From Leeuwenhoekiella palythoae (GTDB taxonomy: Bacteria; Bacteroidota; Bacteroidia; Flavobacteriales; Flavobacteriaceae), in assembly GCF_900130045.1 (NCBI RefSeq), contig NZ_FQXT01000001.1:434001-498000 (forward strand): a DNA stretch of 64,000 bases, read 5' to 3'. The stretch's first letter is position 1. Every line of letters begins with the position of its first letter. The notes below the pieces were generated by a model that had not been told where the DNA came from, made no database searches, and saw only the letters and a list, made by a program, of their open reading frames with translations. Of the stretch, positions 55,621 through 64,000 are shown piece after piece. The position numbers and the translations under genes were made by a program.

Positions 55621-55857
55621 ATGGCACGTCAAAGTATTTCCTTTACAAAACCCAATGATGATTGGTTAAAAGAACAGGTAGACTCTCAAGAATACACCAG
55701 TAAAAGTGAATTGATCAATGATCTTGTTAGGCAGGCCCGCAAACAGCAAGCTGAGATAGACTGGATACGCACTAAGCTTGACGACGCCGAACAAAGCGGC
55801 TTTACAAGTGAAAGCAAACAAGAAATTTTAGCTCAGGCTAAGTCTTCTTTTAAATGA
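55621..55857 (+). CDS. parD: ParD-family antitoxin (type II TA)
   Basis: A 78-residue ribbon-helix-helix protein (MARQSISFTKPNDDWLKEQ...YTSKSELINDLVRQARKQQ) with the typical C-terminal extension that covers the toxin. Overlaps the parE start by 4 bases (ATGA-type), the standard coupled arrangement. It should neutralise ParE and autoregulate the operon. Confidence 0.9.
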   Translation: MARQSISFTKPNDDWLKEQVDSQEYTSKSELINDLVRQARKQQAEIDWIRTKLDDAEQSGFTSESKQEILAQAKSSFK

Positions 55858-56138
55858 ATTACCGGCTTAGCAATACCGCTAAAGAAGATTTAATTCGCAT
55901 TTACAAATACGGCGTTTACAAATTTGGCAGTGCTCAGGCTGAGCAGTATTTTGAGAACTTCTTTCTGTATTTTGATCGCATTGCCGAAAATCCATATGCT
56001 TTTGAAGCAGTTGATTTTATTAAAATAGAATACTGACGTTGCGTTTGCGGTGTCGATAGTATTTATTACAGAATCAACAAAAACACGGTGGAGATTATGA
56101 CCATCATTGGCAGGCAAGACACTCAAACTAAAATCTAA
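55854..56138 (+). pseudogene. parE: ParE-family toxin interrupted by an in-frame TGA
   Basis: Codons 1-60 give a normal RelE/ParE N-terminus (MNYRLSNTAKEDLIRIYKYGVYKFG). Codon 61 is TGA (56034-56036), but the same frame continues at once with RCVCGVDSIFYRINKNTVEIMTIIGRQD and stops at 56138, giving 94 codons, the usual ParE length. Family members have Arg-Arg-Cys at this point, so CGA to TGA (one C-to-T change) explains the break. The 60-residue product lacks the C-terminal gyrase-interacting part and is probably inactive, while parD is intact. Confidence 0.85.
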
Positions 56139-56452
56139 TAGTATTCATTTGCTAGGCTTAATTCGATATCTATTGGTATTGAATTGACTGATTTATACAG
56201 ATCCATCAAAAATCAAAAAAACTACTGCAGTGCTCGCCTCAAAGGCGTAATTCCCACATTAGCGCCCATAAAAATCAAATTTCTTTAAGGCATTTCTCCC
56301 ACTCGATCGTTCAGAATAGTTGAATCATTTTAAGGGTCGGCAAAGGCGTCATTTTTAAACTTGACTTATTTTTATTTATTCTAAATAAAAACATTTTATA
56401 CATTCGCATCGTAAATTTTAACCTTTAACAACTATTCAAAATAACGACGCAG
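56139..56452. other. Intergenic region upstream of the siderophore receptor
   Basis: 314 bases without a recognised gene. Its right end carries a Fur-box-like dyad (see separate entry). Confidence 0.6.
56371..56389. promoter_or_regulatory. Candidate Fur-type iron box
   Basis: TTTATTTA and its exact complement TAAATAAA flank TTC, 64 bases before the receptor ATG. An AT-rich palindrome containing ATTCTAAATAA is what I expect of a flavobacterial iron box. Probable repression under iron sufficiency (inference). Confidence 0.5.
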
Positions 56453-58771
56453 ATGAAACAACTAACTACACTGCTCGCCCTAACGCTTCTAAGTTTTTCA
56501 ATGTTTGCACAACAAGGGAATGCTATTAGCGGTACGGTAGTCGACCAAAATGGTAATGCATTGCCCAACGCCAATGTATATCTAGAGAACACCAATTATG
56601 GCACCTCTTCTAATGAAGATGGTTTTTATCAAATAAGCAATATCAGTAACGGTACTTATGTGCTTATAGTTTCTGAAATGGGTTTTAAAACCTTCACTTC
56701 AAAAGCGATCACGATCAATGGTGCAGTAACGCTTAATGTGAAACTTCAGGAAGATGTGAGCGCGCTGGACGACGTGATCATCTCAGGTGCCGGAAAATCT
56801 GAATATGTAGAACGCAACCCTTCGGCTTCTTTACGCCTGCAACAGGATCTTAATAAAATTCCGCAGAACATACAGGTGATTAGCGCAGACGTGATCAAAG
56901 ATCAGCAAGCCATCAGTATGATGGAAAACATTACCCGTAACGTGAGTGGTGCGCAGATGATTGAGCACTGGGGTAATTTTGCACGTATCAATATGCGTGG
57001 ATTTAGAATTCCGCCGTTTAGAAATGGACAAAATGTATTGTCTACTTGGGGACCTCTCGCCGAAGATATGGCGCTTGTAGAACGCATCGAAGTGGTTAAA
57101 GGTCCGTCTGCATTTATGCTATCAAGCGGCGAACCCGGCGGACTTTATAACGTGGTCACTAAAAAACCTACCGGCGTTTCTCACGGTGAAGTTGGCTTAG
57201 TGACCGGTAGTTATAACACTTTGAGAGCCACCTTAGATGTAGAAGGCAAGCTTAGCGATGATAATAAATTACAATACCGCTTTGTGGGTGCCGGTACTAC
57301 GCAAGAAGCACACCGCGCGTACGAAGACCAAAATCGCTATACGTTTGCTCCTTCGGTAAAATACTTGATTGACGATAAAACTTCGGTAACTGCGCAATAC
57401 ACGTTTCAGTATTACAAAACCCGTTTAATAGGTTCTGCATATGTATTTGCTCCTGAAGAATACGCTAGCCTCGACAGAGATTTTACTTTAAACGATCCTA
57501 AGTTAGGCCCGTCAATTATGAAAGAACATTACGGACTTGTAAATTTTGAGCATCAGCTTAGTAACAACTGGTCAGTTAGCGCACAACTCGCGTATCTTAA
57601 TTACCAGCACGAAGGCTCTAGCCTTTGGTTAGACGGTAGTTTTGGTGTTCAAGCCAATGGGGATTTAATTCGTCGCGTGAGCATTTGGGATGCCAAAGAA
57701 GAGAAAAAACTGGGGCAGGCTTTCGTAAACGGAACCGCACAAACCGGTGGCGTGAGTCATAAAATTTTGGGCGGACTTGATTTTGGAAATAGTTCGTATA
57801 TCGCAGATTGGTCTACCGGAATCAATATTGATACCGAAGAAAATCCGTTTAATATTTACAATCCGCAGCCGGCGGCCATCGCTCCTGTTTTTGACCGTTC
57901 TACTCCTCTTACCCAGCGTGCCGTAGGTTATATCACTTATGAGTATCTGGCCTATTACGCACAAGATGAATTGGGCTTTTTTAATGATGATTTACGCCTT
58001 ACCCTTGCCGGTAGGTACACCGAAATGAAGACCAATAGTTACGGTTCTATCTCTACAGATAAAGTATTCACCCCGCGTGTCGCAGTTTCCTACTCTATTT
58101 TAGACAATTTGAGCGCTTATGCTATGTTTGATCAGTCATTTTTACCAACGCAAGGTGCAGATGCCGAAGGGAATTCTTTTGATCCCGTTACTGCCGAAGA
58201 TATCGAGGGAGGAATCAAATATGAATTTGGCGATGGAAAATGGAATGTAGCCGCAGGATACTTCAACATTACCAAAGATAAAATCTTAGTTCCCGGGCCA
58301 GATCCTAATTATTCTATTCAGATTGATAGTGATGTGACTTCTCGTGGGTTTGAATTTGACCTGCGTGGTGAGCTTTTTACCGGTCTGGGTGTTGTGCTTA
58401 ATTATGCCAACACTAATGTAGAAGATGCAGACGGAAACAAAGTCGTAGGCTTCTCTAAACACATCACAAACGGATGGTTCAACTATAAGTTTCAAGAACG
58501 TGCTTTAGAAGGCTTTGGGGTTTCACTTGGTTATCAATACCTCGTAGATCGCTCTACTTGGGCTTGGGGCGCTGATGGAGAAACCGACCTTCCTGATTAC
58601 TTCAGAATGGATGGTGCGCTGTCTTGGGAAAACAACAAATTCCGCGTGGCACTTAACCTCAACAACCTGCTGAATGAGTACCTCTATAGCGGTGCTGATT
58701 ATGGCTCGTATGTATATTGGCAAAGCGAGCCGGGTCGCAATTTTAGACTCAGCTTGAATTATAAATTTTAG
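56453..58771 (+). CDS. TonB-dependent siderophore receptor
   Basis: A 772-residue outer-membrane receptor. Signal peptide (ends SMFAQ), carboxypeptidase-regulatory-like domain (SGTVVDQNGNALPNANVYLEN, to about residue 105), plug (SLRLQQDLNKIPQNIQVI... GGLYNVVTKKP) and a 22-strand barrel ending in FRLSLNYKF. The plug pattern fits ferric-siderophore receptors (FhuA/FpvA-like). Preceded by a candidate Fur box. Terminator shared with the convergent dehydrogenase. Confidence 0.94.
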   Translation: MKQLTTLLALTLLSFSMFAQQGNAISGTVVDQNGNALPNANVYLENTNYGTSSNEDGFYQISNISNGTYVLIVSEMGFKTFTSKAITINGAVTLNVKLQEDVSALDDVIISGAGKSEYVERNPSASLRLQQDLNKIPQNIQVISADVIKDQQAISMMENITRNVSGAQMIEHWGNFARINMRGFRIPPFRNGQNVLSTWGPLAEDMALVERIEVVKGPSAFMLSSGEPGGLYNVVTKKPTGVSHGEVGLVTGSYNTLRATLDVEGKLSDDNKLQYRFVGAGTTQEAHRAYEDQNRYTFAPSVKYLIDDKTSVTAQYTFQYYKTRLIGSAYVFAPEEYASLDRDFTLNDPKLGPSIMKEHYGLVNFEHQLSNNWSVSAQLAYLNYQHEGSSLWLDGSFGVQANGDLIRRVSIWDAKEEKKLGQAFVNGTAQTGGVSHKILGGLDFGNSSYIADWSTGINIDTEENPFNIYNPQPAAIAPVFDRSTPLTQRAVGYITYEYLAYYAQDELGFFNDDLRLTLAGRYTEMKTNSYGSISTDKVFTPRVAVSYSILDNLSAYAMFDQSFLPTQGADAEGNSFDPVTAEDIEGGIKYEFGDGKWNVAAGYFNITKDKILVPGPDPNYSIQIDSDVTSRGFEFDLRGELFTGLGVVLNYANTNVEDADGNKVVGFSKHITNGWFNYKFQERALEGFGVSLGYQYLVDRSTWAWGADGETDLPDYFRMDGALSWENNKFRVALNLNNLLNEYLYSGADYGSYVYWQSEPGRNFRLSLNYKF

Positions 58772-58800
58772 AACGCTCGTGCTTTGCGTTCTTAAACCAG

Positions 58801-58828
58801 AAAAGCTATCTCTCGCGAGATAGCTTTT
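58801..58828. terminator. Bidirectional terminator
   Basis: Perfect 12-bp stem (AAAAGCTATCTC and complement) with a 4-base loop, between convergent genes. Confidence 0.9.
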
Positions 58829-58849
58829 CACTTTTTATAATAATATTGA

Positions 58850-61042
58850 TTATCCTAAAATAGCTGTTTCTTGCTCCAAGATCATATACGGCTGACGGTA
58901 ATAGCGCTTGCTCGTCGCTTTATACAAAGCACTGGCCAGAGCTCCTGCAACCGGAGGCAAACCGGGCTCGCCCAATCCCGTAGGTGCGATTTCGTTTTCT
59001 GCAAAAAATACTTCGATCTCCAGCGGAGCTTCGTTGTTTCTGATCAATCGGTAGCGGTCAAAATTCTGTTGTTCTGGCGCCCCGTCTTTAAATGTTAACT
59101 GGCTGTACATCGCGTGACCTAGTCCGTCTACAATTCCACCTTCAATTTGATTTAAAGCACCTTCTTTATTGACTACAATTCCACAGTCTACCGCACACCA
59201 TACTTTCTGCACTACCGGATTTCCGCGATCATCCATCACCAGATCGATCACCTGTGCTACATAGGAATTGTGACAGTAATACGCCGAAACACCACGGTAA
59301 ACCCCGTCGATCTCGGTTCCCCAATTACTCTTTTCGCGCACAAGTTTTAAAACGCCGGCATAGCGTTCAGCATCATAATCATTGCGCTCCCCAACCGGAT
59401 TGGCGATCGCATTATCAAAAAGTTCTAATCTAAAATCAATAGGATCTTTACCTGCGGCTTCAGCCACCTCATCGATAAACGATTGCTCTGCTCCTGCGGT
59501 AAAATTAGAACGCGGTGCACGCCAGGCTCCAGTTGAAATATTAGTATCAATACCAAAATTCTCAGCACGATAGTTGGCGAGTGTTCCTGCCGGATAGCGA
59601 TCTGCAAACACCGGACTTGATGGAATACCGCTGCCCTGCACCTCAAAAGCCGTCAGGTTTTTATTAGCATCTAATGCGGCTTTATATTTTAAAGTGTAGG
59701 AAGGACGATAGGTCCCCTGCGTCATATCATCTTCCCGGGTGTAAATGAGTTTTACCGGAGCACCTATTTTCTGCGAAATGGCAGCAGCCTCAAGACCGAA
59801 GTTTCCATATAATCTGCGACCAAAACCGCCTCCCATACGTGTCATATCTACGTGAATGTTATCTCCAGGAATATTGAGCATTGCAGCAGCTGAACCGCGT
59901 AAAGCTTCAGGCGTTTGAATAGGCCCGATCAAGCGCGCCGAATCTGCTTTGACATCGGCAAAAAAGTTCATCGGCTCTAACGTATTATGCGCTAAAAACG
60001 ACCCGAAATATGTGCGCTCGATTACGGTATCGGCATTGGCAAAAGCTGCATCAGGATCTCCGTCCTGGCGCGCTACTTCTCCCTTTCCTTTAGAAAATAC
60101 TGAGGCAAATTGCTCTAAATGCGTCGCAGTACTTTCCGCAGTTGCTTCGGTTTCCCATTCGGCTTGTACCGCCTTTTTAGCCTGCATCACCTGCCAGGTG
60201 CTTTCTCCTACGACTACGATGAGTTCGTTAAACGCATTTACATCTGCCCAGCTTGGGTTTTGTAAAGAAGTATCTACGGTAAATACGTCTTTGATTCCCG
60301 GCATCGCTTTCGCTTCGGTAGCATCAAAACTTTTAAGTTTCATTCCAAAAGCGGGTGCGTGAATGAGCATGGCGATGGCTGCGCCCTCCTCCATATAATC
60401 TAATCCGAATAAGGGTTTTCCCGTAGCGATCTTAACACCGTCTACGTTTTTTACCGCGGTACCAATAAGTTTAAAATCTTTAGGCGCTTTCAGCGGCACT
60501 TCTTCCGGTATTTCAATTTTTGAAGCCTCATCGATCAGTTCTTTGTACGCAATAGTTTTATTGGTAGGTAAATGCTTTACCATTCCTTCTTCGGTCACCA
60601 GATCTTCCGCAGGAATATTCCACAGTTTTGCAGCTGCATTCAAGAATAGATACCGCGCAGTAGCGCCTGCCATACGCAAGCCGTCCCAACCGGCACGAAT
60701 AGACTGACTTCCTCCGGCGATCTGACGACTGAATTTTTTAGTATCCAGAGGTGCTTGCTCTACCGTTACCTGATCCCAGGCTACGTCTAATTCTTCGGCC
60801 ACAATTAGCGGCATCGAGGTTTTTACGTTCTGACCGATTTCAGGATTGGGTGAAAAGATAGTCACCGTACCATTCCCATTTATGCGTATGTATGCATTGA
60901 GGTCAAACGCGATATCTTCAGGCTGCGCATCGCTTTGAGCCAAGCCCGAAAACCAACTGAATTGCAAAAGCAGTCCCGCACCGCCGGCAGCAGAAACTTT
61001 TAAAAACGATCTACGGTTGTGTTTTGTTTTAATAAGTGCCAT
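58850..61042 (-). CDS. Xanthine-dehydrogenase-family molybdenum hydroxylase, large subunit
   Basis: A 730-residue molybdopterin-cytosine-dinucleotide-binding subunit of the isoquinoline-oxidoreductase/aldehyde-dehydrogenase type. A twin-arginine signal (NRRSFLKVSAAGGAGLLL) directs export as a folded protein with its small partner. MTRMGGGFGRR and GLGEPGLPPVAGAL are cofactor/active-site landmarks. Follows the 2Fe-2S subunit gene by 6 bases. Substrate (aldehyde or N-heterocycle) unknown; no FAD subunit is present. Confidence 0.93.
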   Translation of the reverse strand: MALIKTKHNRRSFLKVSAAGGAGLLLQFSWFSGLAQSDAQPEDIAFDLNAYIRINGNGTVTIFSPNPEIGQNVKTSMPLIVAEELDVAWDQVTVEQAPLDTKKFSRQIAGGSQSIRAGWDGLRMAGATARYLFLNAAAKLWNIPAEDLVTEEGMVKHLPTNKTIAYKELIDEASKIEIPEEVPLKAPKDFKLIGTAVKNVDGVKIATGKPLFGLDYMEEGAAIAMLIHAPAFGMKLKSFDATEAKAMPGIKDVFTVDTSLQNPSWADVNAFNELIVVVGESTWQVMQAKKAVQAEWETEATAESTATHLEQFASVFSKGKGEVARQDGDPDAAFANADTVIERTYFGSFLAHNTLEPMNFFADVKADSARLIGPIQTPEALRGSAAAMLNIPGDNIHVDMTRMGGGFGRRLYGNFGLEAAAISQKIGAPVKLIYTREDDMTQGTYRPSYTLKYKAALDANKNLTAFEVQGSGIPSSPVFADRYPAGTLANYRAENFGIDTNISTGAWRAPRSNFTAGAEQSFIDEVAEAAGKDPIDFRLELFDNAIANPVGERNDYDAERYAGVLKLVREKSNWGTEIDGVYRGVSAYYCHNSYVAQVIDLVMDDRGNPVVQKVWCAVDCGIVVNKEGALNQIEGGIVDGLGHAMYSQLTFKDGAPEQQNFDRYRLIRNNEAPLEIEVFFAENEIAPTGLGEPGLPPVAGALASALYKATSKRYYRQPYMILEQETAILG

Positions 61043-61048
61043 AATCGA

Positions 61049-61513
61049 TTATTTTTTTGTTGCTGCAAGAGCCACAGCTTTATTGATTCGGGTATAGGTT
61101 CCGCAGCGGCAAAGGTTACCGCTCATTGCGTTTTTGATCTCATCTTCAGAAGGAGTTGCATTGCGATTGAGTAAAGCGGCTGCACTCATAATCTGACCAG
61201 CCTGACAATATCCGCATTGCGGAACGTCAACTTCTACCCAGGCTTTTTGTACCGGATGATCACCGGTTTCTGAAAGTCCTTCTATTGTAGTAATCTTCAT
61301 CGAAGCATTTGCGATGGCACTCACTGGTAGCGAACACGAGCGCACGGCGTTTCCGTTTAAGTGAATGGTGCAGGCTCCACATTGGCCAATACCACAGCCG
61401 TACTTGGTTCCTACCATTTTAAGATGGTCTCGCAACACCCAAAGAACGGGAGTATTTGCGGCGACATCTACTTGATGTTCTTGCTCGTTAATCATTAGGG
61501 AATACTGTGGCAT
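61049..61513 (-). CDS. (2Fe-2S) subunit of the molybdenum hydroxylase
   Basis: A 154-residue protein with two [2Fe-2S] clusters: plant-type Cys 40, 45, 48, 60 ([14 protein letters not shown]) and helical-domain Cys 100, 103, 135, 137 (QCGYCQAG and CRCGTYTRI). It has no signal peptide and is expected to be hitch-hiked through Tat with the large subunit. First gene of the pair. Confidence 0.95.
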   Translation of the reverse strand: MPQYSLMINEQEHQVDVAANTPVLWVLRDHLKMVGTKYGCGIGQCGACTIHLNGNAVRSCSLPVSAIANASMKITTIEGLSETGDHPVQKAWVEVDVPQCGYCQAGQIMSAAALLNRNATPSEDEIKNAMSGNLCRCGTYTRINKAVALAATKK

Positions 61514-61691
61514 AGCGCGTTATTTTTGTGAAACATCTGTAATTGAGCGCAATAGAAAAGCGCAATGCTTTAAAGTTACTTATTTTAAACGTGCTCCACT
61601 TATACTTTTCAAACCAAATCTTAAGCTAAAAGCCTTTAAAAAATTAGCATTTCCTTACAATTTGAGCTGATTCTATCCGCTGTTAAAGGGC

Positions 61692-61699
61692 TACTTTTG
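61692..61699 (+). promoter_or_regulatory. Possible -7 element of the Omp85-like gene
   Basis: TACTTTTG matches TAnnTTTG, 15 bases before the ATG; a TTTG at 61661 is somewhat far for a -33 element (27 bases between). Confidence 0.4.
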
Positions 61700-61713
61700 C
61701 CTGAAAATCAACA

Positions 61714-62898
61714 ATGCCGAGAAACTTACGCGCGCTTTTATTGGGTCTGCCCTTCTTGCTTTTAGCTGTTCAGCTGCAAGCGCAAGACACTTCAATTCCC
61801 AACGAAACTCCCAAAAAAGGATTTATTTCCCGCTACCTCAACAGGGTTTTTAACGATACCGTATCTCAAGAAAAACCACAATTCTTGATCTATCCGGTTT
61901 TAGGTATTCGCCCTGAAACAGGCTTGGAATTTGCCGTTGCGCCACTCTTTGTATTCTATGCCAATGAAGACACTAATAACCGACTTAGTGAAATTAATAC
62001 TTACGCATTTTTTACCTTCAACGGGCAGTATGGAATACGCATCAATCACGCCGTCTATTCTGATCAGGACAAATGGTTTTTCTTAGGTGATCTAGATGCA
62101 GAACGTTTTCCGCTAAAGTATTACGGGATAGGAAATGATGTTCCTAAAGACAATATTGCACTGGTAGATGCTACGCAAATTCAGATCAAAGAACGGGTGT
62201 TGCGCAAGGTTTTAAAGAACTTTTATGTTGGTCTTGAAACCGATTTTAGAAGTCTGTCTAATGTTTCTTTTGATGCTCCTGAAGATAGTCAGGAAGCTTT
62301 AGATATTGAGCTTCCCTTTGGTGCCGAAGGAACGACCAATTTTGGTATGGGCGCCGGTCTTGTTTACGATGCCCGACACAATGTATTGAATGAACGCAAC
62401 GCCTTCTTTAGCGAATTGGCTTACCTCAATTACAATCCGTTCTGGAAAAGCGATGTAAAATACCAGACCGTCACCACAGACAACCGGTTTTTTACACCCA
62501 TAGGCAAAAGAGATGTACTGGCAGCACAAGTAATTGGTCAGTTTAGTTTTGGTGGCGAAGTGCCCTTTAACCAGCTATCGTACTTAGGCGGTGAGAATAT
62601 TATGCGGGGTTATTTTAGCGGAAGGTTTAGAGATCGCAATCAAGTCGCAGCACAAGTAGAATATCGTTTTCTACCGCTTAAACTGGGTTTTACTGACCGT
62701 TTAGGAGCAACTGTTTTCACCGGTGTAGGCGAAGTCTTTGACGATTGGAACGAGCTGGAGATGAACAAGATCAAATGGTCTGCTGGTGCCGGTGCGCGCT
62801 TTTTGATCTTTAGAGAAAAAGATATTTTTATTCGCTTTGATTATGCTTTTACCAAAGATGGAAATAACTTTTATCTGAGTATAGGAGAAGCTTTTTAG
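61714..62898 (+). CDS. BamA/TamA-family outer-membrane protein (surface antigen D15-like)
   Basis: A 394-residue exported protein (signal ends QLQAQ) with no POTRA repeats visible; residues about 50-394 form a 16-strand Omp85 barrel. GGENIMRGYFSGRFRDRNQV contains the RGY/F lid-loop signature and the final strand ends SIGEAF. Likely a barrel-only Omp85 relative, function unknown. Monocistronic. Confidence 0.88.
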   Translation: MPRNLRALLLGLPFLLLAVQLQAQDTSIPNETPKKGFISRYLNRVFNDTVSQEKPQFLIYPVLGIRPETGLEFAVAPLFVFYANEDTNNRLSEINTYAFFTFNGQYGIRINHAVYSDQDKWFFLGDLDAERFPLKYYGIGNDVPKDNIALVDATQIQIKERVLRKVLKNFYVGLETDFRSLSNVSFDAPEDSQEALDIELPFGAEGTTNFGMGAGLVYDARHNVLNERNAFFSELAYLNYNPFWKSDVKYQTVTTDNRFFTPIGKRDVLAAQVIGQFSFGGEVPFNQLSYLGGENIMRGYFSGRFRDRNQVAAQVEYRFLPLKLGFTDRLGATVFTGVGEVFDDWNELEMNKIKWSAGAGARFLIFREKDIFIRFDYAFTKDGNNFYLSIGEAF

Positions 62899-62967
62899 TC
62901 CTACTTGACCAAAAATTTTCAGACAATCATTTTATAAGCTTTTGGCTATTCAACCCCTTGCCCACTA

Positions 62968-64000
62968 CTAAAAATAATTTCTGAAGAGCGCCTTACTAAT
63001 TTCTTCTTGCAATTTATTTTCAGGAGTTTTTCGCTTTAATTGATAAGCGCGTTCTACACGTTCAGTTGACGGGTCGTCGTTTTCTGTCAGATCAAGCTTC
63101 AGCGCTCCGTAGCTTAAATACTTCTCATAATCTGGGGTCTCTGTAGTTTCAACGTAATGGCGCAATTCGTCTAAAGGTTTACCCGCCATTTGAGTAACGG
63201 TTTCCCAAAACTCTTCTTCGGTATAGCCGCGCTGTTGTTCACGAAAATAAGTTTTATACATCGCTCGCATCACATCGTCTAATGACTTTTCATTTTCACT
63301 CTCGTGGCGGATGGCAAGATCAAGCAACAGCCCTATTATTGGACCTTTATGATAATAGGAAATCGTTGTGGCATCTGAAACAGCATCGTTGTTCAAGAAA
63401 TGATTCCAAACATCATAACTAGAGCGTTCTAAAGACATATGCTCTTTCCCCTCTTTATTTTCGATCGCCTGAAAATGACTGCTTAAATACTGCAGCATAT
63501 CTTCTTCAGTGATCAAATCTGCATCACGCATAATGAGATATTCGTAATACACCGTAAAACCTTCAGCCACCCAGAGCATCGTCGTGTAATTTTCTTTGCT
63601 ATAGTCAAACGGTCCCAATTCAATAGGCCGTAAAGCTTTTACATTATACAGGTGAAAATATTCGTGCGTGATAAAATTGAGAAAGGCCTTGTAGTCAGCA
63701 TCGGTTTTAAAGTCAAAACTTCCATAGGTGAATACCGCTTGCGAGTTGGCGTGTTCTAGTCCGCCTCCGCCGGGTTCCATCATAATAAAAGCATATTCCT
63801 CAAAAGGAATGTGCTGCATTAAATCGGTCGTACGCAGAATGATCTCTCGCAAATCTGTTACAAATTGCTGCTCATCTAATCCCTCTGGTGTTGCGATAGC
63901 CAGCGTAAACGCTTTACCCAATTGCTGAAACTCAATCATTTTTTGATTTCCTAAATAAAACGGACTGTCGTAAAGCATGTCTGCTGATGCAGCGTAAAAA
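62968..64000 (-). CDS. M61 glycyl-aminopeptidase-like metallopeptidase (5' partial)
   Basis: Zinc peptidase of family M61. HEYFH (residues 105-109 from the first in-window ATG at 63978) with Glu 139 in WVAEGFT. Upstream of that ATG the frame stays open to the window edge and reads FYAASADMLYDSPFYLG, matching the family, so the real start lies beyond 64000. The last 90 residues lack a PDZ domain, unlike longer M61 proteins. Confidence 0.9.
   Translation of the reverse strand, partial: FYAASADMLYDSPFYLGNQKMIEFQQLGKAFTLAIATPEGLDEQQFVTDLREIILRTTDLMQHIPFEEYAFIMMEPGGGGLEHANSQAVFTYGSFDFKTDADYKAFLNFITHEYFHLYNVKALRPIELGPFDYSKENYTTMLWVAEGFTVYYEYLIMRDADLITEEDMLQYLSSHFQAIENKEGKEHMSLERSSYDVWNHFLNNDAVSDATTISYYHKGPIIGLLLDLAIRHESENEKSLDDVMRAMYKTYFREQQRGYTEEEFWETVTQMAGKPLDELRHYVETTETPDYEKYLSYGALKLDLTENDDPSTERVERAYQLKRKTPENKLQEEISKALFRNYF

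Noticed and set aside
59949-60362. 137-aa plus-strand ORF inside the molybdenum hydroxylase gene
   Set aside because: Antisense shadow of a strongly conserved gene; low-complexity Ser/Ala composition.
1-64000. rRNA, tRNA or phage/conjugative element
   Set aside because: No rRNA or tRNA sequence recognised; no integrase, relaxase, or phage structural gene among the coding regions.

Overview
The window looks like a chromosomal segment of a marine-type Flavobacteriaceae bacterium (Bacteroidota). The clues are several short promoter matches to the Bacteroidota -7 motif TAnnTTTG, little sign of Shine-Dalgarno sequences, lipoproteins with SxxC-type lipoboxes, two TonB-dependent receptors with N-terminal carboxypeptidase-regulatory-like domains, many secreted peptidases and an arabinan-degrading gene set. 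Genus cannot be fixed from the sequence alone. No rRNA or tRNA gene was recognised.

Layout. 1-5.4 kb: end of an S9 glutamyl-endopeptidase-like protein, a soluble acyl-ACP desaturase, a zinc-independent MDR oxidoreductase, and an orphan DUF6088 (AbiEi-like) gene. 5.9-11.8 kb: an AT-rich accessory island of same-strand single-ORF units separated by imperfect palindromes. It is interrupted by a hydrolase / membrane protein / AraC block that lies between two copies of a 52-bp repeat. 12-20 kb: housekeeping and stress genes (serine hydrolase, MdaB-type quinone reductase with divergent LysR regulator, thioesterase, peroxiredoxin-like protein, GH43 arabinanase, CPBP protease, DEAD-box helicase). 20-28 kb: secreted peptidases, including an S9 peptidase fused to a sulfatase-modifying-factor-like domain and a tricorn-type protease. 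28-36 kb: a minus-strand operon GH51 arabinofuranosidase > DUF5695 protein > M1 peptidase, with a divergent AraC regulator. 36-46 kb: M23 peptidase, ECF sigma / anti-sigma / DUF4097 operon, Ohr, MeaB, an envelope/sugar-nucleotide operon, a sodium:solute symporter. 46-52 kb: outer-membrane receptor, YtxJ, ClpB. 52.5-56.2 kb: second accessory region with another cassette-like unit, a REP/BIME array around a REP-associated tyrosine transposase (RAYT), a ParD antitoxin and a ParE toxin broken by one nonsense codon. 56.4-64 kb: probable Fur-controlled siderophore receptor, a two-subunit molybdenum hydroxylase, an Omp85-like protein and an M61 peptidase running off the end.

The most unusual signal is the cassette system. 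Three ORF units (6041-7000, 7001-7951 and 52595 onward) start with GTT plus six unit-specific bases and end with the exact reverse complement of those nine bases. Just past the terminal AAC, two sites 46 kb apart share 47 bp with one mismatch. This is the architecture expected of integron gene cassettes (variable arms, constant GTT/AAC core, folded attC body), but no integrase gene is present and the arms do not obey the classical GTTRRRY rule. At 53583 the third cassette's recombination site is cut off by a REP fragment, so the two mobile systems have collided.
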